Origin: Agapetus fuscipes
Lineage: Eukaryota; Arthropoda; Insecta; Trichoptera; Glossosomatidae
DNA length: 64,000 nucleotides
Direction of reading: 5' to 3'
Assembly (NCBI GenBank): GCA_951799405.1
Contig: OX637343.1
Span: forward strand, 7,068,001-7,132,000
Below, one piece after another: positions 51,704-62,787 of this stretch (within the stretch, counting starts at the first letter, position 1; the number at the start of each line of letters is the position of its first letter). Made by a program: the position numbers and the translations under genes. The notes beneath the pieces are model-generated. The model did no database searches. It worked only from the letters and a program-made list of their open reading frames with translations, and was not told the origin of the DNA.

Positions 51704-51972
51704 TGAATGCGGATAATTGACGCAATGTCTTATACTCAGGATACTTAACTTCTTGTCTATGTTTTGTATTTTTATTCTATAAATGTGCTCACACCACTTT
51801 TGTAAAGGTATAAATAATATGACCATTATTTCTGGAACTCCATTTTTTCTAAAAATTAAAATAAACTCAATTTTTTATTAGAAATCTAATTTTAAAATGT
51901 GTCAAAATATGTAGTAAGCAACGAAGTATGTAAATCTGTTTGTAATCCATTAAGACATTAATGTGTAACTGA

Positions 51973-52160
51973 ATCTATAATCTACATTGCAAAGATATGT
52001 TTACATTTACGGTTTATATTTAATGTATGCCAACAAGCAGGCACATGTAAGTTCGCACTTACACAGGCTGCATACAAAATAATCCAAACCTCATATGAGC
52101 ATAAACCCTGCCATCTTTCCCTGAAAGCGGGGTGGTATTGACAAAAGTTTTTTTTTTAAA
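51973..52160 (-). repeat. Rep-A, reverse, truncated
   Basis: 'tctataatctacattgcaaag' region to 'ggggtggtattgacaaaag'. Confidence 0.7.
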
Positions 52161-52463
52161 TGAGATGACAACCTCTGTGCAACTTAGATTATGACACTCG
52201 TCATTCGTTCAGCATTAATGGATTACAAACATTTTTAAAATTGTGTTTAAAACAATAATATAATTGAAAAAACCAAAATTGAATAAAGTTAATTTTTTAC
52301 TATCTTGTAATAGGCATTAGTTTTAGGAATTTGTAAAATAATTGTAAAACTGTGTTACGCTGAGAATAATAAGGACCCATTGTTATTTAAGTTTTTAAGC
52401 AACAAAATCTAAATGGACAAACAATTTTTGAAAAGTTTTAGCGGAAACATTGTAGAACTCCAT

Positions 52464-52551
52464 TTTAATTATTAAAAAATGATAACAAACTTTGTTTAGT
52501 TCTACTTTAGTAGAACTAAACAAAGTTTGTTATCATTTTTTAATAATTAAA
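52464..52551. repeat. Perfect 43-bp inverted repeat with 2-nt spacer
   Basis: 52464-52506 and 52509-52551 are exact reverse complements ('taacaaactttgtttagttc' and mate), separated by TT. No relatives were seen in the window. Confidence 0.9.
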
Positions 52552-52755
52552 TGGACAAACTTGGAAATGTGATGTTTTTCATGGAGGCGGGAAAACGGCA
52601 CACATTTTTATGTGACTACAGTCCTTAGCGAGCAATAACAATATATTGTTTTTTTCCCTAAAAATCCTGCTGTATTTCACAATTTTGTTGTTTATGGAAA
52701 TTGTGCCGAGTTTATTTGATATGGATAACGAGCACTGATAATATATATATTACGA

Positions 52756-53044
52756 TGATTTATTTGGTGAGCGCTGTTTTGTGTGTATCACACCTCAAGA
52801 GCCCTCTGCGAGCTTAGTCGTCGCTGTAGAAAGCGCCAATTCTCAAGCAAGACCCAGTTGTTGGAAGGTTGGATGGACCTTTCAGTGACCGGTTTTGGTA
52901 AAGGTTTACGAATTTTTCAACTCAGCGAAGAGCACATTTTGAAATATATATGGTATATTTTTTTGTGCTCCGCCGGGATTCGAATCCACAACCTTCCATT
53001 TACGAGTCCGAAGTGTTTGCCATTGGACTACGGACCGGTCCAAG
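52756..53044 (-). mobile_element. SINE-1, full length, tail-a, reverse
   Basis: Reads 'atttatttggtgagcgctg', 'ttctcaagcaagacccag', 'gtgctccgccgggattcgaa' (complement of box B) and 'ggactacggaccggtcc' (complement of the head). Reference copy for the tail-a subtype. Confidence 0.88.
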
Positions 53045-53254
53045 AATAATGTTTTTTAAATATGTCGCGTAAAAAACTGAAAAAGAATGGGTCTAAGTAT
53101 ACTTTTAATTTAAATAAATGGAAAATGGAGTCACAATCTATGGATGTAAACCACATATATCCATGTTTGCAAGTTTTGGGGAAAGGTGACAAAACTTACA
53201 AATTATATTACGTTCAGTCAAATCGCAATAAATGTAGAATCATGTTAAACTTTT

Positions 53255-53320
53255 GTCGCCTTTTCCTGAAACAGGGGTAACAGTGTCAAAGCGAAGCAAT
53301 CTTTTATAATGTAGAAGTAA
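53255..53320 (-). repeat. Rep-A scrap, reverse
   Basis: 'tttcctgaaacaggggtaac' with diverged flanks. Confidence 0.5.
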
Positions 53321-53629
53321 TATTTATTCCTGATTAAATTACAAAGTCTGCCATATTTTAAAATTTCAGTTTGCAATAGTACAATTTTTATTTTTTACTG
53401 AGTTTACTCTAGAATATTGTATATTTGTTAAAACCCCTCCGAATTATTATATTTTGGTGAAACTTCAGCAATGGAGTCCGCACATTTACAACTAAATGAT
53501 TTCACAGGTTGTCGCCCATAGTTAATAAACAAATAAATTACAGCTAATCTGGGGTTTACTTTTGTGTTACAGCACTGTAGAATATACCTACAGTGTCATG
53601 CAATGACAGATGTGATAAACGCATGACGC

Positions 53630-54003
53630 CACGCTTAAGGCCGTTCGGGGAGCTCATCATAAGCAAATATTATGAGCGATGACGTCACGCACGGCAGCTT
53701 GGTTGTTCGCTAATTTTGCTTATTTGCAAAGGTGGGTCGGCGCAAGCGTTCCTAACTACACACCAATGGTTCATACCGTTCCACTGACAGTTGACAGCTT
53801 ACCTCAATAACACGAATGTTAACCACAATTATTAATGTTAAATAATGGATTCGAGCTTTCAAAAGTACTTCAATAATTGAAAAATTTGCTGGAAATATCA
53901 GAATCATGACTTTATAATGCATTTTGAGATAATTCTACATCCATTCTACCGAGCGTTGACAGCTGCTGTCTGGTTGACATGCAATTTACTTATGATCGTT
54001 TGA
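53630..54003 (+). repeat. Rep-F copy
   Basis: Matches the complement of 57895-58330: 'ctacatccattctaccgag', 'gacagctgctgtctggtt' and 'actgacagttgacagct'. No coding sequence. Confidence 0.65.
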
Positions 54004-54188
54004 GGTGTTTTGCGACCGAGCTACCCCTACCATGATTTTTATTTTGAGCGCTCGAACGAGCTCCTTCCATTCAAAGTCCAAAGTGTTGCCACTCGAATAC
54101 GGACCGGTCATTCACATTCTGTCTCTGGTCTTAACACTTTTTTTCTGTATAGATGACAGCGCCAGGACGATAGTGTTCAAATTTGGAA

Positions 54189-54476
54189 CTTATTTTTTTT
54201 TTTTTTTTTAAGAAATCCTGTGCGGGAGACTCCCTAGATTCTAAAGACTCTAGGGGTCTATGACACTTGTTGTAGTGCCGCAGAGGTGTACGAGCTTGGT
54301 CGTCGCTACAAAGCGCCAATACTCAAGCAAGACCCAGTTGCTGTAAGGCTGGATGGACCTTTGGTGACCGGTCATTGGTAAAGGTTTATGAATTTTTCAA
54401 CCCAGCAAAGAGCACATTCGAAATATAAATGGTATATTTTTGTGCTCCGCCGGGATCCGAATCCACAACCTTCCAT
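54189..54476 (-). mobile_element. SINE-1 with tail-b and poly(A), reverse
   Basis: Poly(T) (about 54189-54210) is followed by 'ccctagattctaaagactct', 'tgtagtgccgcagaggtgta', then the SINE-1 body and box B complement 'gccgggatccgaatccac'. Almost identical to 50950-51263. The head is truncated. A separate head scrap lies at 54059-54110. Confidence 0.85.
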
Positions 54477-54740
54477 TTTTAAAATGATGTAACAAAGTAG
54501 TTAAAAAATATAGGCACAAAGTAAAACAATACATTTAAAACCATTGAAACCATGCAGTCTACTTTATTATCATTTTTGCCTCATTTTAAACGGGAAACCG
54601 ATGGGAATCGGCCTGTATGGCACCCTTCGCCACTGGTATAAACCACCCCAAGTATAAGAACAAACGTAATGTTTAAACTCCACTCTTAGTGATGAAAAAA
54701 TGGTTCACTCTCACATGTTGTAGGGAGTAAAAACTGTATG

Positions 54741-55262
54741 GAAGTTTGTGTTGCCATTTACGCTTACTGGAGGTGCTGTTGAATCTTCCATACTAATCTT
54801 CTTCTTCGTCGTGTCAGACACTACACTACTCTTGCCCAGTGTCGGGCAACATCCACTGCTTCACTATTACTCTCCATTAGGTCGGCCAGTGAGCAGCTTG
54901 TTGGGCAGGCCGGGCAGATCCGAAGATGATCCATTGACTGTTGGACTCCGCATTCACAGAGCGTGGTGTCATCTTGATGAAGGATTCCCCAGGCCCTCAT
55001 GTTACAGTGAGCTCTGCCAACACCCGTTCTCAGCCTGTTGAGTGCTCTCCACACAGGCCACTCAAGATCCCGTCCAGGTGGGAGGCTCTCGCCTGGCTGC
55101 ACAAAGTTTACAGGTCGCTCCAGATTCCACAAGTGCAGTCTCTCACCCGCCGGCTCTGTATTCAAAGGGTGCACGGAGCTAAGGAAACTGCGGCGCCACT
55201 AATAATAATTCCATACTAATTAAACAGTGCCTCCAGTAAGCAGAAATGGCAACACAAACTTC
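54741..55262. mobile_element. TIR element (MITE) interrupted by a LINE fragment
   Basis: The terminal inverted repeats 54741-54786 and about 55218-55262 ('ttactggaggtgctgtt' and complement 'aacagtgcctccagtaa') extend about 45 bp. Without the insert the MITE would be only about 110 bp. Confidence 0.75.
54798..55208 (-). pseudogene. LINE C-terminal fragment inside the MITE
   Basis: Minus frame: WRALNRLRTGVGRAHCNMRA, then WGILHQDDTTLCECGVQQSM, DHLRICPACP and SLADLM. This is the Cys/His-rich end of LINE ORF2 proteins (LRTGVGR, CECGxxQxxDHL). A perfect 12-bp duplication, 'ttccatactaat' (54786-54797 and 55209-55220), brackets it. The 3' end is a (gaa)n tail. Confidence 0.82.
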
Positions 55263-55844
55263 AATATATTTTTTTACTTCCTGTGACATGACAGCTTACT
55301 TGTTTTTTTATTTATATTTGAACCATTTAACAAGAGCCTTGCAACCTGGCTAAGTGATGTCAAGGGTTTTTCCCAGGTATAAATGTGCGGACGTCATTGC
55401 ATTCACTGATAGGTGGAATCGTTGCTGGAATATGAATATTAACGTCCTTGGGTCAGTTTTATTTATTTATAAAGTAGTGATGATGTACAATATGAAACTG
55501 CCATGTATGAACAATTAACAGGTAAACTGATGTTGTCACAAACATATTAAATATACATAGTTGCTTTTATACCTACAATAAAGAAATAGAAACTGTATAA
55601 AAAATAATAGAATAACATACTGCTCAAACTCTTTACAATTTTTCGACAACCGTATGATTAGATTTGTACCTAAAAAAAGTCCTCGTTAAGAACTTCAATC
55701 ATTAGCTATTTTTTTTTTCTATGAGCAGTTATAGGATTTTTAATGTTAATCATAGTAAACTAGTAATTCCTATTAAATATTCAGTATTGGAAATGTCAAT
55801 TATGTGATAAATCGTTAAGGATATTTTGAATTTCAATGTATTGT
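55263..55844. other. No gene seen
   Basis: AT-rich intergenic DNA. Confidence 0.4.
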
Positions 55845-56540
55845 AGCATTCTAAACACCTCGTTAGAAAGCTTTGGTGTCAGGTGTGTATTTAGAATGTA
55901 ATCTATATTTTATTTCTATGTTTGTTTCTCACAATGAAAATCGTAATGTTACATTCTAATTATCTCGTTGGACCTTTTTTTCCTTTTTACATTGAATGCA
56001 TCTCGTTACCTTAAAATGGAGTTTCATATTAGAATGAAATATTATAACTCATTGTTAGAAGTAATTCAAATGTCAAGTTGTATTTATTTTTACATCATGA
56101 ACTTCTCAATCTGTATGAATTTGAATATATATCTGGTTGTTTTTTGGGGTGTGGTGCTTTTGTGTAAATCACACCTCAAGAGCTTGGTTGTTGCTAGTCA
56201 GCACCAATGTCTCAATCAAGTCCCAGTTGCAGTAAAGCTAAATGAAATTTAATTTAAAATATGAATTTAACATTGTTAGCAAACTCATTACGCCGTTTTT
56301 TTGTTTAACACATAATTAGAATGTAACCTTTTGTTTGCTTAGTGGTTTATGAATATCTTTTTTCATGTTTTACTACATGTTTTACTATTTCTTTTCATTC
56401 AATTTAATATTCTAAACACATTGTTAGCAAACTTTTGTATCAGCCGTGTAATTAGAATGTAATCTATGATAAAGTGTAACATTCTAATCACTTCGTTAGG
56501 GAGCTTTTGTATCAGATGTGTAATTAGAATGTAAATCTAC
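55845..56540. repeat. Cluster of short palindromic units (ATTCTAA...TTAGAATGT)
   Basis: About five units of 55-65 bp. Each begins like 'cattctaatcacctcgttag' and ends 'gtgtaattagaatgta', so each can fold on itself. Clear units lie at about 55848-55902, 56408-56464 and 56482-56536. Partial ones lie near 55950 and 56300. A diverged reverse SINE-1 tail (56135-56245) lies inside. Confidence 0.65.
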
Positions 56541-56726
56541 AGTCGTTAAGCATTGTTGTACATAATAATTATTCTTATTATTATAGGAAAATATTTATAT
56601 AATTAATGTAGATTATACCTAACGATAAACGCCATTGTCATTTTGAAAGAAACTGGCCGTACTACAGACCTGGTGCATTTATCTGAGCTGCCAAAATATG
56701 AATTAAGTCACTTTCAATTAATATTA

Positions 56727-57222
56727 GCATGATTTATCTGGTCAGAACAGTTTTTTTGTGTAAAACACACCTCAAGAGCCCTTTGCATACCTGGTCGTCG
56801 CTTATCAGCACCAATGTCTCAAGCAAGGCTCAAGTTGTTGTAAAGCTGGTTGGGCCTTGATAAGCAGGCTTTGGTAGAGGGAAATGAGTTCTTCAACACA
56901 GCAAAGAGCACATTTGAAAATTAAATTACGTTTTTTTTCTCCATTTCCCAGGAATCAAACCCAACACTGTTTGATTACGAGTGCAAAGAGTTAACAACTA
57001 GCAGGGGCATGATCCCATACAGGCACATACCCCTAATACGTAGGAATATATGGTTAAAAACCATTCAAGCTTGATATTCAGATTTAAAATTCTAAACTTA
57101 AGTTCCATTGGAGCCATCGTTAGCACTTCAGCCTATTTCAAATGAGTTATTTTAAAATGGAAGAAAACATTTTTTCTGAAATGTATTTGCCCGTTGCACT
57201 GACAACTAGACTATGGACCGGT
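56727..57222 (-). mobile_element. SINE-1, reverse, split by a hAT-type MITE
   Basis: SINE-1 runs from 'gatttatctggtcagaacag' through 'ccaggaatcaaacccaac' to 'aacaactag' at 57001, and resumes 'acaactagactatggaccgg' after the insert. Confidence 0.8.
57002..57201. mobile_element. hAT-type MITE, 200 bp, copy 2
   Basis: Starts CAGGGGCATGATCCC and ends CCGTTGCACTG. It is flanked by a perfect 8-bp duplication, 'acaactag' (56994-57001 and 57202-57209). It shares its interior with 27523-27712 ('ggagccatcgttagcacttc', 'ctgaaatgtatttgcc'). Confidence 0.85.
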
Positions 57223-57894
57223 CAAAGAAAAGGACCTCTCTCTGTCATATAGGATCCTTACAAAAAGTCACTTTCATCTGTAATCTGTTTCTTTTTTAAA
57301 AATCTACTTGTTGAGTTCACTTTTCATTTCCTTATCATGGAAACGTAGAAATTTCTGATACTTTTCATTACAATACTGCTAACATTTGTTTCTGTAGTGT
57401 TCCCACAGTTTCTTTCAATTTAACATTGACACAAATTATTTAAATCTATTTTAACTAAAAACTATTGTCTACATTTTTTGTATTCTACTAAAAAAAACCT
57501 CGAGGCTAAACGTAACTATTAAAAATCTTAAATTTAGACATGGAAGACTTGTTGTCTTACATTCATTCTCCTGCATCGTCATCAGCATTTCATCATTTCA
57601 CCAAGTTGATGTACAAAAGAATTGAGTATTTTTTACCTACAGTTAACCTATATGTACTAACCTAAAACTTATGTCATATTTTAAATAATTTATCCCTAGT
57701 TTGTTCTAAACTTCATCCTGTGGAACAAACTGCAGATTAAATGTTGATTATTTTTTTATTCCAGTCTAGTTAGTCCTTAGAAAATAATAAAGCCAGTTAA
57801 TACATAGTCAACAATAAGCTTCAAGGATGTATTTACTTTTTAAAACAGTAAAAAAATCTAACACTTTTTTCCAAGAAACAAATGACTCCATGGG
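57223..57894. other. No gene seen
   Basis: AT-rich intergenic DNA without recognised features. Confidence 0.4.
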
Positions 57895-58330
57895 TTTTGT
57901 TCGGGAAGCTCGCTTTGGCTCTGTGAGCAGACAGCAAAGCGGAGCTCACCACGTTGCTCATAGCAAAACATCCCGAATGATAGTAAGCAAATACAGGTGA
58001 ACTTCATCTATCAACCAGACAGCAGCTGTCAGAGCTCGGCAGAATGGATGTAGATATATCTCAAATCGCATTATTTAAGTAGTCATGGTTCGGATATTTT
58101 TTGAAGAATTTTCAATTATGGAAGCGCCTACGATAACACTCAGTCTTTAATAATTGTGGCTTGTATTTGTGTTGTTGAGGATAGCTGCTGTCAACTGTCA
58201 GTTGGACAGTGTGAAGTTAGGAACACTTATGCTCCCTCACCTCAGTAGAAAAAGTAAAATTAACAGCTGAGACATCATCCCTTTATAATATTTGCTGTCA
58301 GCGAGCTCTTGATTTGATTTTATTTGTGAG
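57895..58330 (-). repeat. Rep-F copy, reverse
   Basis: 'ccagacagcagctgtcagag', 'cggcagaatggatgtag' and 'gctgtcaactgtcagttgg' are complements of the copy at 53630-54003. Confidence 0.65.
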
Positions 58331-59499
58331 AGTTAACACTGCTTCCCCAACATGGCCCTTGCGGTTAAATTATCACTTGGAAGTCACACCAAACTGAAAG
58401 CCGTTGTCTTTCATCAATGCATCCACTATCACAGGAAGATGCCACATGGCAAGCTTACTCTTTATTTCTCTCAAATGAGAAAGCTATTAAGAAAAATACC
58501 CCAAATACTTCCTATTAATCCTTGTTGGTGTACTCCTGTACACATGTTTTTTTTCCAGTAAACTTTATCAGTGAGGCACTTTCAAATGTCGCAACTCCAT
58601 TAAAATAAACCTGGAAGTATGCGAGGACATGAGAAGTGGAAATTAACTATTACTAAATTACTTAAAAAATAATATATGAGGAGTTTTGGGATGGATAGCA
58701 ATGACACTAACACAGCTGTAGTCTCATGGAGATTCAGTTTCCATACAGGTTGCAATATCTATATTATACAGACATGTTTAGCTCTTTCCGACCTTTTAGG
58801 AAGGATAGAACGCGATTGATTCATATCTCATTTTTCAAAGATAAAGAATTATTATTGCTTCCATTAACATCTATGATATTGTATTTTGTTCCTCATGCCA
58901 CTTCCCCTCTTCTATTAATTCTATGAAATAGACTGAAAACTTCAATCAACTCAATACCTATATATGTTTTTTCTCTCCCACTGAATGATACTGAAGTAAC
59001 TTATGTTATCTATAGATTTTTTAAGTGTTACGTGTATAGCTTGTGTATCATATAGACATAACTAAACTATTGTATGGGATATTATACATATACACATGCA
59101 TGTAAATTCTATGTATGGCTGCGGTAATTAGCCGTTTGTATTCATAAACAATAAAATGTTAATAAACAAAGCAAACATTCTTTCCTGCCCGACCTGATCA
59201 AACATCCACTCTCCTTCTGCTGCAAATAAATAGCTCTCCTCGTAGTTCCTTGCCTCAAAAACAGCAAGAAAGAGCAACACCAACATCAACTATGAACTGC
59301 TTCTTGACTTTAGACAAATGAATTTTTAAAAAAAAGCCCAGTCATTTAAGTTTGTTGGCGACAATACTCTCAAGAGTTGCGTTCGGTGAGTAGAAGGGAA
59401 ACTAAGGTAATGTGTCAAAAATCTATTTTACATTTGAAATTCCATTTTTTGTAAAACTTCAAAATTGTATCACATTTCAAGCTGTATACTCCAAGTATA
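58331..59499. other. No gene seen
   Basis: Short frames only. No recognisable repeats. Confidence 0.4.
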
Positions 59500-60010
59500 A
59501 AGCATTTACATACGCTCACACAGGCACTGGAGAGACGAATTGAAGCATTTAGTGGGAGGAAAAGTGGGACATGTGTCGAGAAGTCGGAAGCAGACTAGAG
59601 CAAGCCCGAAATGTCTTCGCTAAAATGAGCAAATTACTGTTGTGCCCAAATTTAAGCCTTGAACTCCGGAAGCGCATAGTGAGGTGCTACGTTTTCCCAA
59701 TCGCTCTGTATGGTATGGAGGGATGGACTCTCACGCAGGCACTGGAGAGACGAATTGAAGCATTCGAGATGTGTCTCTACCGAAAAATGCTTCGGATCTC
59801 TGAAGAAGTCCTCCAACCAATGCGCACTATAAAGGAGCTACTGCCAACCATTAAGCAGAGAAAACTGATGTACTTCGGTCACATTTTAAGAAATGAGAAA
59901 TATCGTCTCCCTCATCTTATCATACAGGGTAAGATTGAGGGGAGATCTCAGGGACGCCTAATGATATTGTGGCTGAAAAACCTGCGACAGTGGTTCGGCA
60001 GAGGCACAAA
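59500..60010 (+). pseudogene. LINE reverse transcriptase, C-terminal part
   Basis: Plus frame 59571-60083: VGSRLEQARNVFAKMSKLLL, then LRKRIVRCYVFPIALYGMEG, WTLTQALERRIEAFEMCLYR and KMLRISEEV...LMYFGHILRN, GRLMILWLKNLRQWFG. This is the standard post-YADD region of LINE ORF2 (RIxxARxxFxxM, LxxRxxxCYVxxxxLYGxExWT, FExWxxRKML, FGHIxR). The phrase 'caggcactggagagacgaa' occurs twice (about 59523 and 59738). 5'-truncated, with no YADD. Confidence 0.8.
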
Positions 60011-60867
60011 GTCCCTGTTTCGAGCCACAGCATCCAAAGTCAAAATAGGTTTTACAATTTTTTATGTCACAAGCGCCTTTTAGGACAAACAAGGCCAAAA
60101 TCTTGTCGGTTACACCAAAACCATACTTTGAAAACGCAATTGTTTGCTTGGGCATAAACAACAAAAAAATCATAGAGCTATGGGAGTTAGCGCATTAGAA
60201 AGGGCAGAAATTTTGGGGGGGAGTTTAATATAAACACACTTGGAGTACTGGTCATTTTATTTTAAAAATAATACAGCAAAATGTTTTTAAATTCATTTTA
60301 TTATATCATAATATACATAAACCTTAATAATAATCTATAATATTATAAGGTTATATAAATTACTATATATTTTATTTACATAAATAATTTCATTGGTGGT
60401 TCCGCATTTAGAATAATTCAGAAGCCAAAAACAGGCAAACTTGGTGGTTACCAGCGATATACCTTACTTTAGCAATAAGTACCAAGGTCCCCTTAACACA
60501 ATTTGCCAGTAAATTGTATTTTTTAATAATTCAAATAAGTTCCCGACTTTTTAAAAACTTAAAAAAAATAAAAATAAGCATATAAAAGTATGAAAAGAAA
60601 CATTACTTTTGAAGTGAAGCAAATATTGTCTATGATTGAAAATTGAATTTGGAATGAACCATAGAGAATGATATTTAAACTAAATTCAAATTAAGAATAG
60701 AACTTATTTGAACTATACACATTCTTGACATAACTCGAGGTATTATTGCGAGTGCAGATCAATAGAATTTAAAACATGATGATAGTCATATAGAACTACA
60801 GATGGCAATTTAGGATTTAAAAAAAAAAAGTACTTTCTTGTATTTTTAAAATCCTAGCTTGACAATT
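60011..60867. other. No gene seen
   Basis: AT-rich intergenic DNA. Confidence 0.4.
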
Positions 60868-61030
60868 CTGAAGCGCTATTCTGCTAAATTCCTTACGACC
60901 TTAAGGCGATTAGCTGGCGATTCCTGTCCAAAAATAAGATTTTTTTTCTATGGAGTTCTTTCGCAAGGGCTAGCATTCCGGACTTGTATGGATATCCAAA
61001 GTGTAAGGAATTTAGCAATATATCGCCTCT
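60868..61030. mobile_element. Foldback-E, degraded copy
   Basis: The left arm 'gcgctattctgctaaattcc' is intact. The right arm is reduced to 'gtaaggaatttagcaatat'. Confidence 0.6.
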
Positions 61031-62787
61031 GGTTCTATTTGAAAATGTTGATGATTAAGTATAAAATGAACGAGTGAACACGGCTTGTATGCAAACCTTA
61101 TTTCAGTTTCCTTAAATTGTTAAAAGCGGTAGTCGTTGAAGGCATTCCACTTACGTAGAGAATGAACTGATGCATATTATTTTATTCTATTTAACTATTA
61201 TTATCATAGAAATATAACATAGAAAATAGAAGTCAGGTTGTGACAGATCCAACATTTTAATTCCTCTGGCTTGTTGTTACACATTTCAACTGCATTATGG
61301 AGAACAGCTCTCAGTGAAACGCTTCTAACTACTTTTTTGTGGACTTGTTTTTATAAATAGTTTAACAAAAATATTGAAAAATAAATAGTTTCTGGCCACA
61401 AAAACACATTTTAACTGGGTTGCATGGAATCAAGGACAGCAATGTATTTTTTGCCTGAAAATTAAATTAAATAAACAAATGGAAGTCATTATCTTTGTTT
61501 CCACACGTTTATATAATTTTTGGCCAAATCGATAATACATTGCTGTCTTTGATCCACTAGGACTCATCTGATAACATCACAATGCTGTACATATTTGCCA
61601 AACATTTCATTTAATTTTTCATTGTAATTTCTTTCCAACAGTAATCCAACAATAAGAAACTAAAAAGGCAATATCTCAGCACTCGTGCATTGTTGTATGA
61701 GAGACATGAAATAACTTACTTGGTAGGTGTAGCAATATCATGGGCTGTATATATTTTTTCCTGTCATATCTCATTTTTAAATAAAAAACAAGAAGAAAAA
61801 TCTTTTCAATGTTGTTTTCTTTCAAATCTGCAGCACTGAGAGCTTTACTTTATATCACTTCGTTGTCACATGATCCTCTTCTAGTGCCCGACTAAGTTAA
61901 TCTCCTGCCCACACAACAAGTTGTAAGACTTTTCTATAGAAAACAAAGAGGTAAATGCCAGAGAGACTTTTGTGACAGAAACAAACAAATACAAAAAAGT
62001 AGGAAGTAGATCTCAGGCTTGGAATCATTCACCCACAAGATTGGGGACAATGGAGATGGTATAAAGAGAAATGGAAGAAATACACTGGCTGCTTAAGGAT
62101 CAGCGGCCATGAGAGTGATGAACAACATTAAAGTAGACTGTCGAGAAATCATCAATCATCAAGCAAAGTTTCCGGCACTGCTAGGAAGATAAGACAGTTC
62201 TGAGCGTCTCCAGAATCACAAATACATAGTCTGTGGAATTTTTCGGAGGCAAAAGAAAGCAGAACTTACAAAAGCACATGCGACCTGCGTTGGTAGTTCA
62301 CTTCTCTAGAGCATGGCAATACACAGAACTCAGGAGGGGAACTGAAGAGGCATTTGATAAAAACCATCTCAGAGACGAGTCTGCTGGATTGGACACATTA
62401 TGCGCCACTAGAGTCTCCTGGGTGGTGGAGGGGATGCACTGCTGAGGGCACCCTCTGTACTGGAACGAGGACATGAACTGCACCTCGTATGCCGCCGACA
62501 CTAGAATACTGGGGCAAGTGAGATGAAAGTTTACTGCGAGCTAATCCAAAGGTTGTTCCTAGAAAGAAGGACAACAGTTCTGCAGGAGGGGAAATCAGAC
62601 AATGTGTGTCCAGGGAAGCAAATGAGCATGCCCTGATGTAATCTCACCTCCAGCTGCAACTAGTGAAACAGTTAACAAGAGGCTCTGTGAAGAATTGCAC
62701 ACAGACGCGCTTTATCAGAAGTAAGGCTGTTAATTACTGCTCAATTAGACTAGTCCTGCTCCACCTAGGAAATCAAAGCACAAAATA
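61031..62787. other. No gene recognised
   Basis: AT-rich to about 61.9 kb. Sequence at 62000-62650 is less AT-rich and may be the remnant of a mobile element, but I recognise no protein blocks in any frame. Confidence 0.4.

Noticed and set aside
55845..56540. CRISPR-like array
   Set aside because: The units are themselves palindromic, irregularly spaced and in animal DNA, with no uniform spacers.
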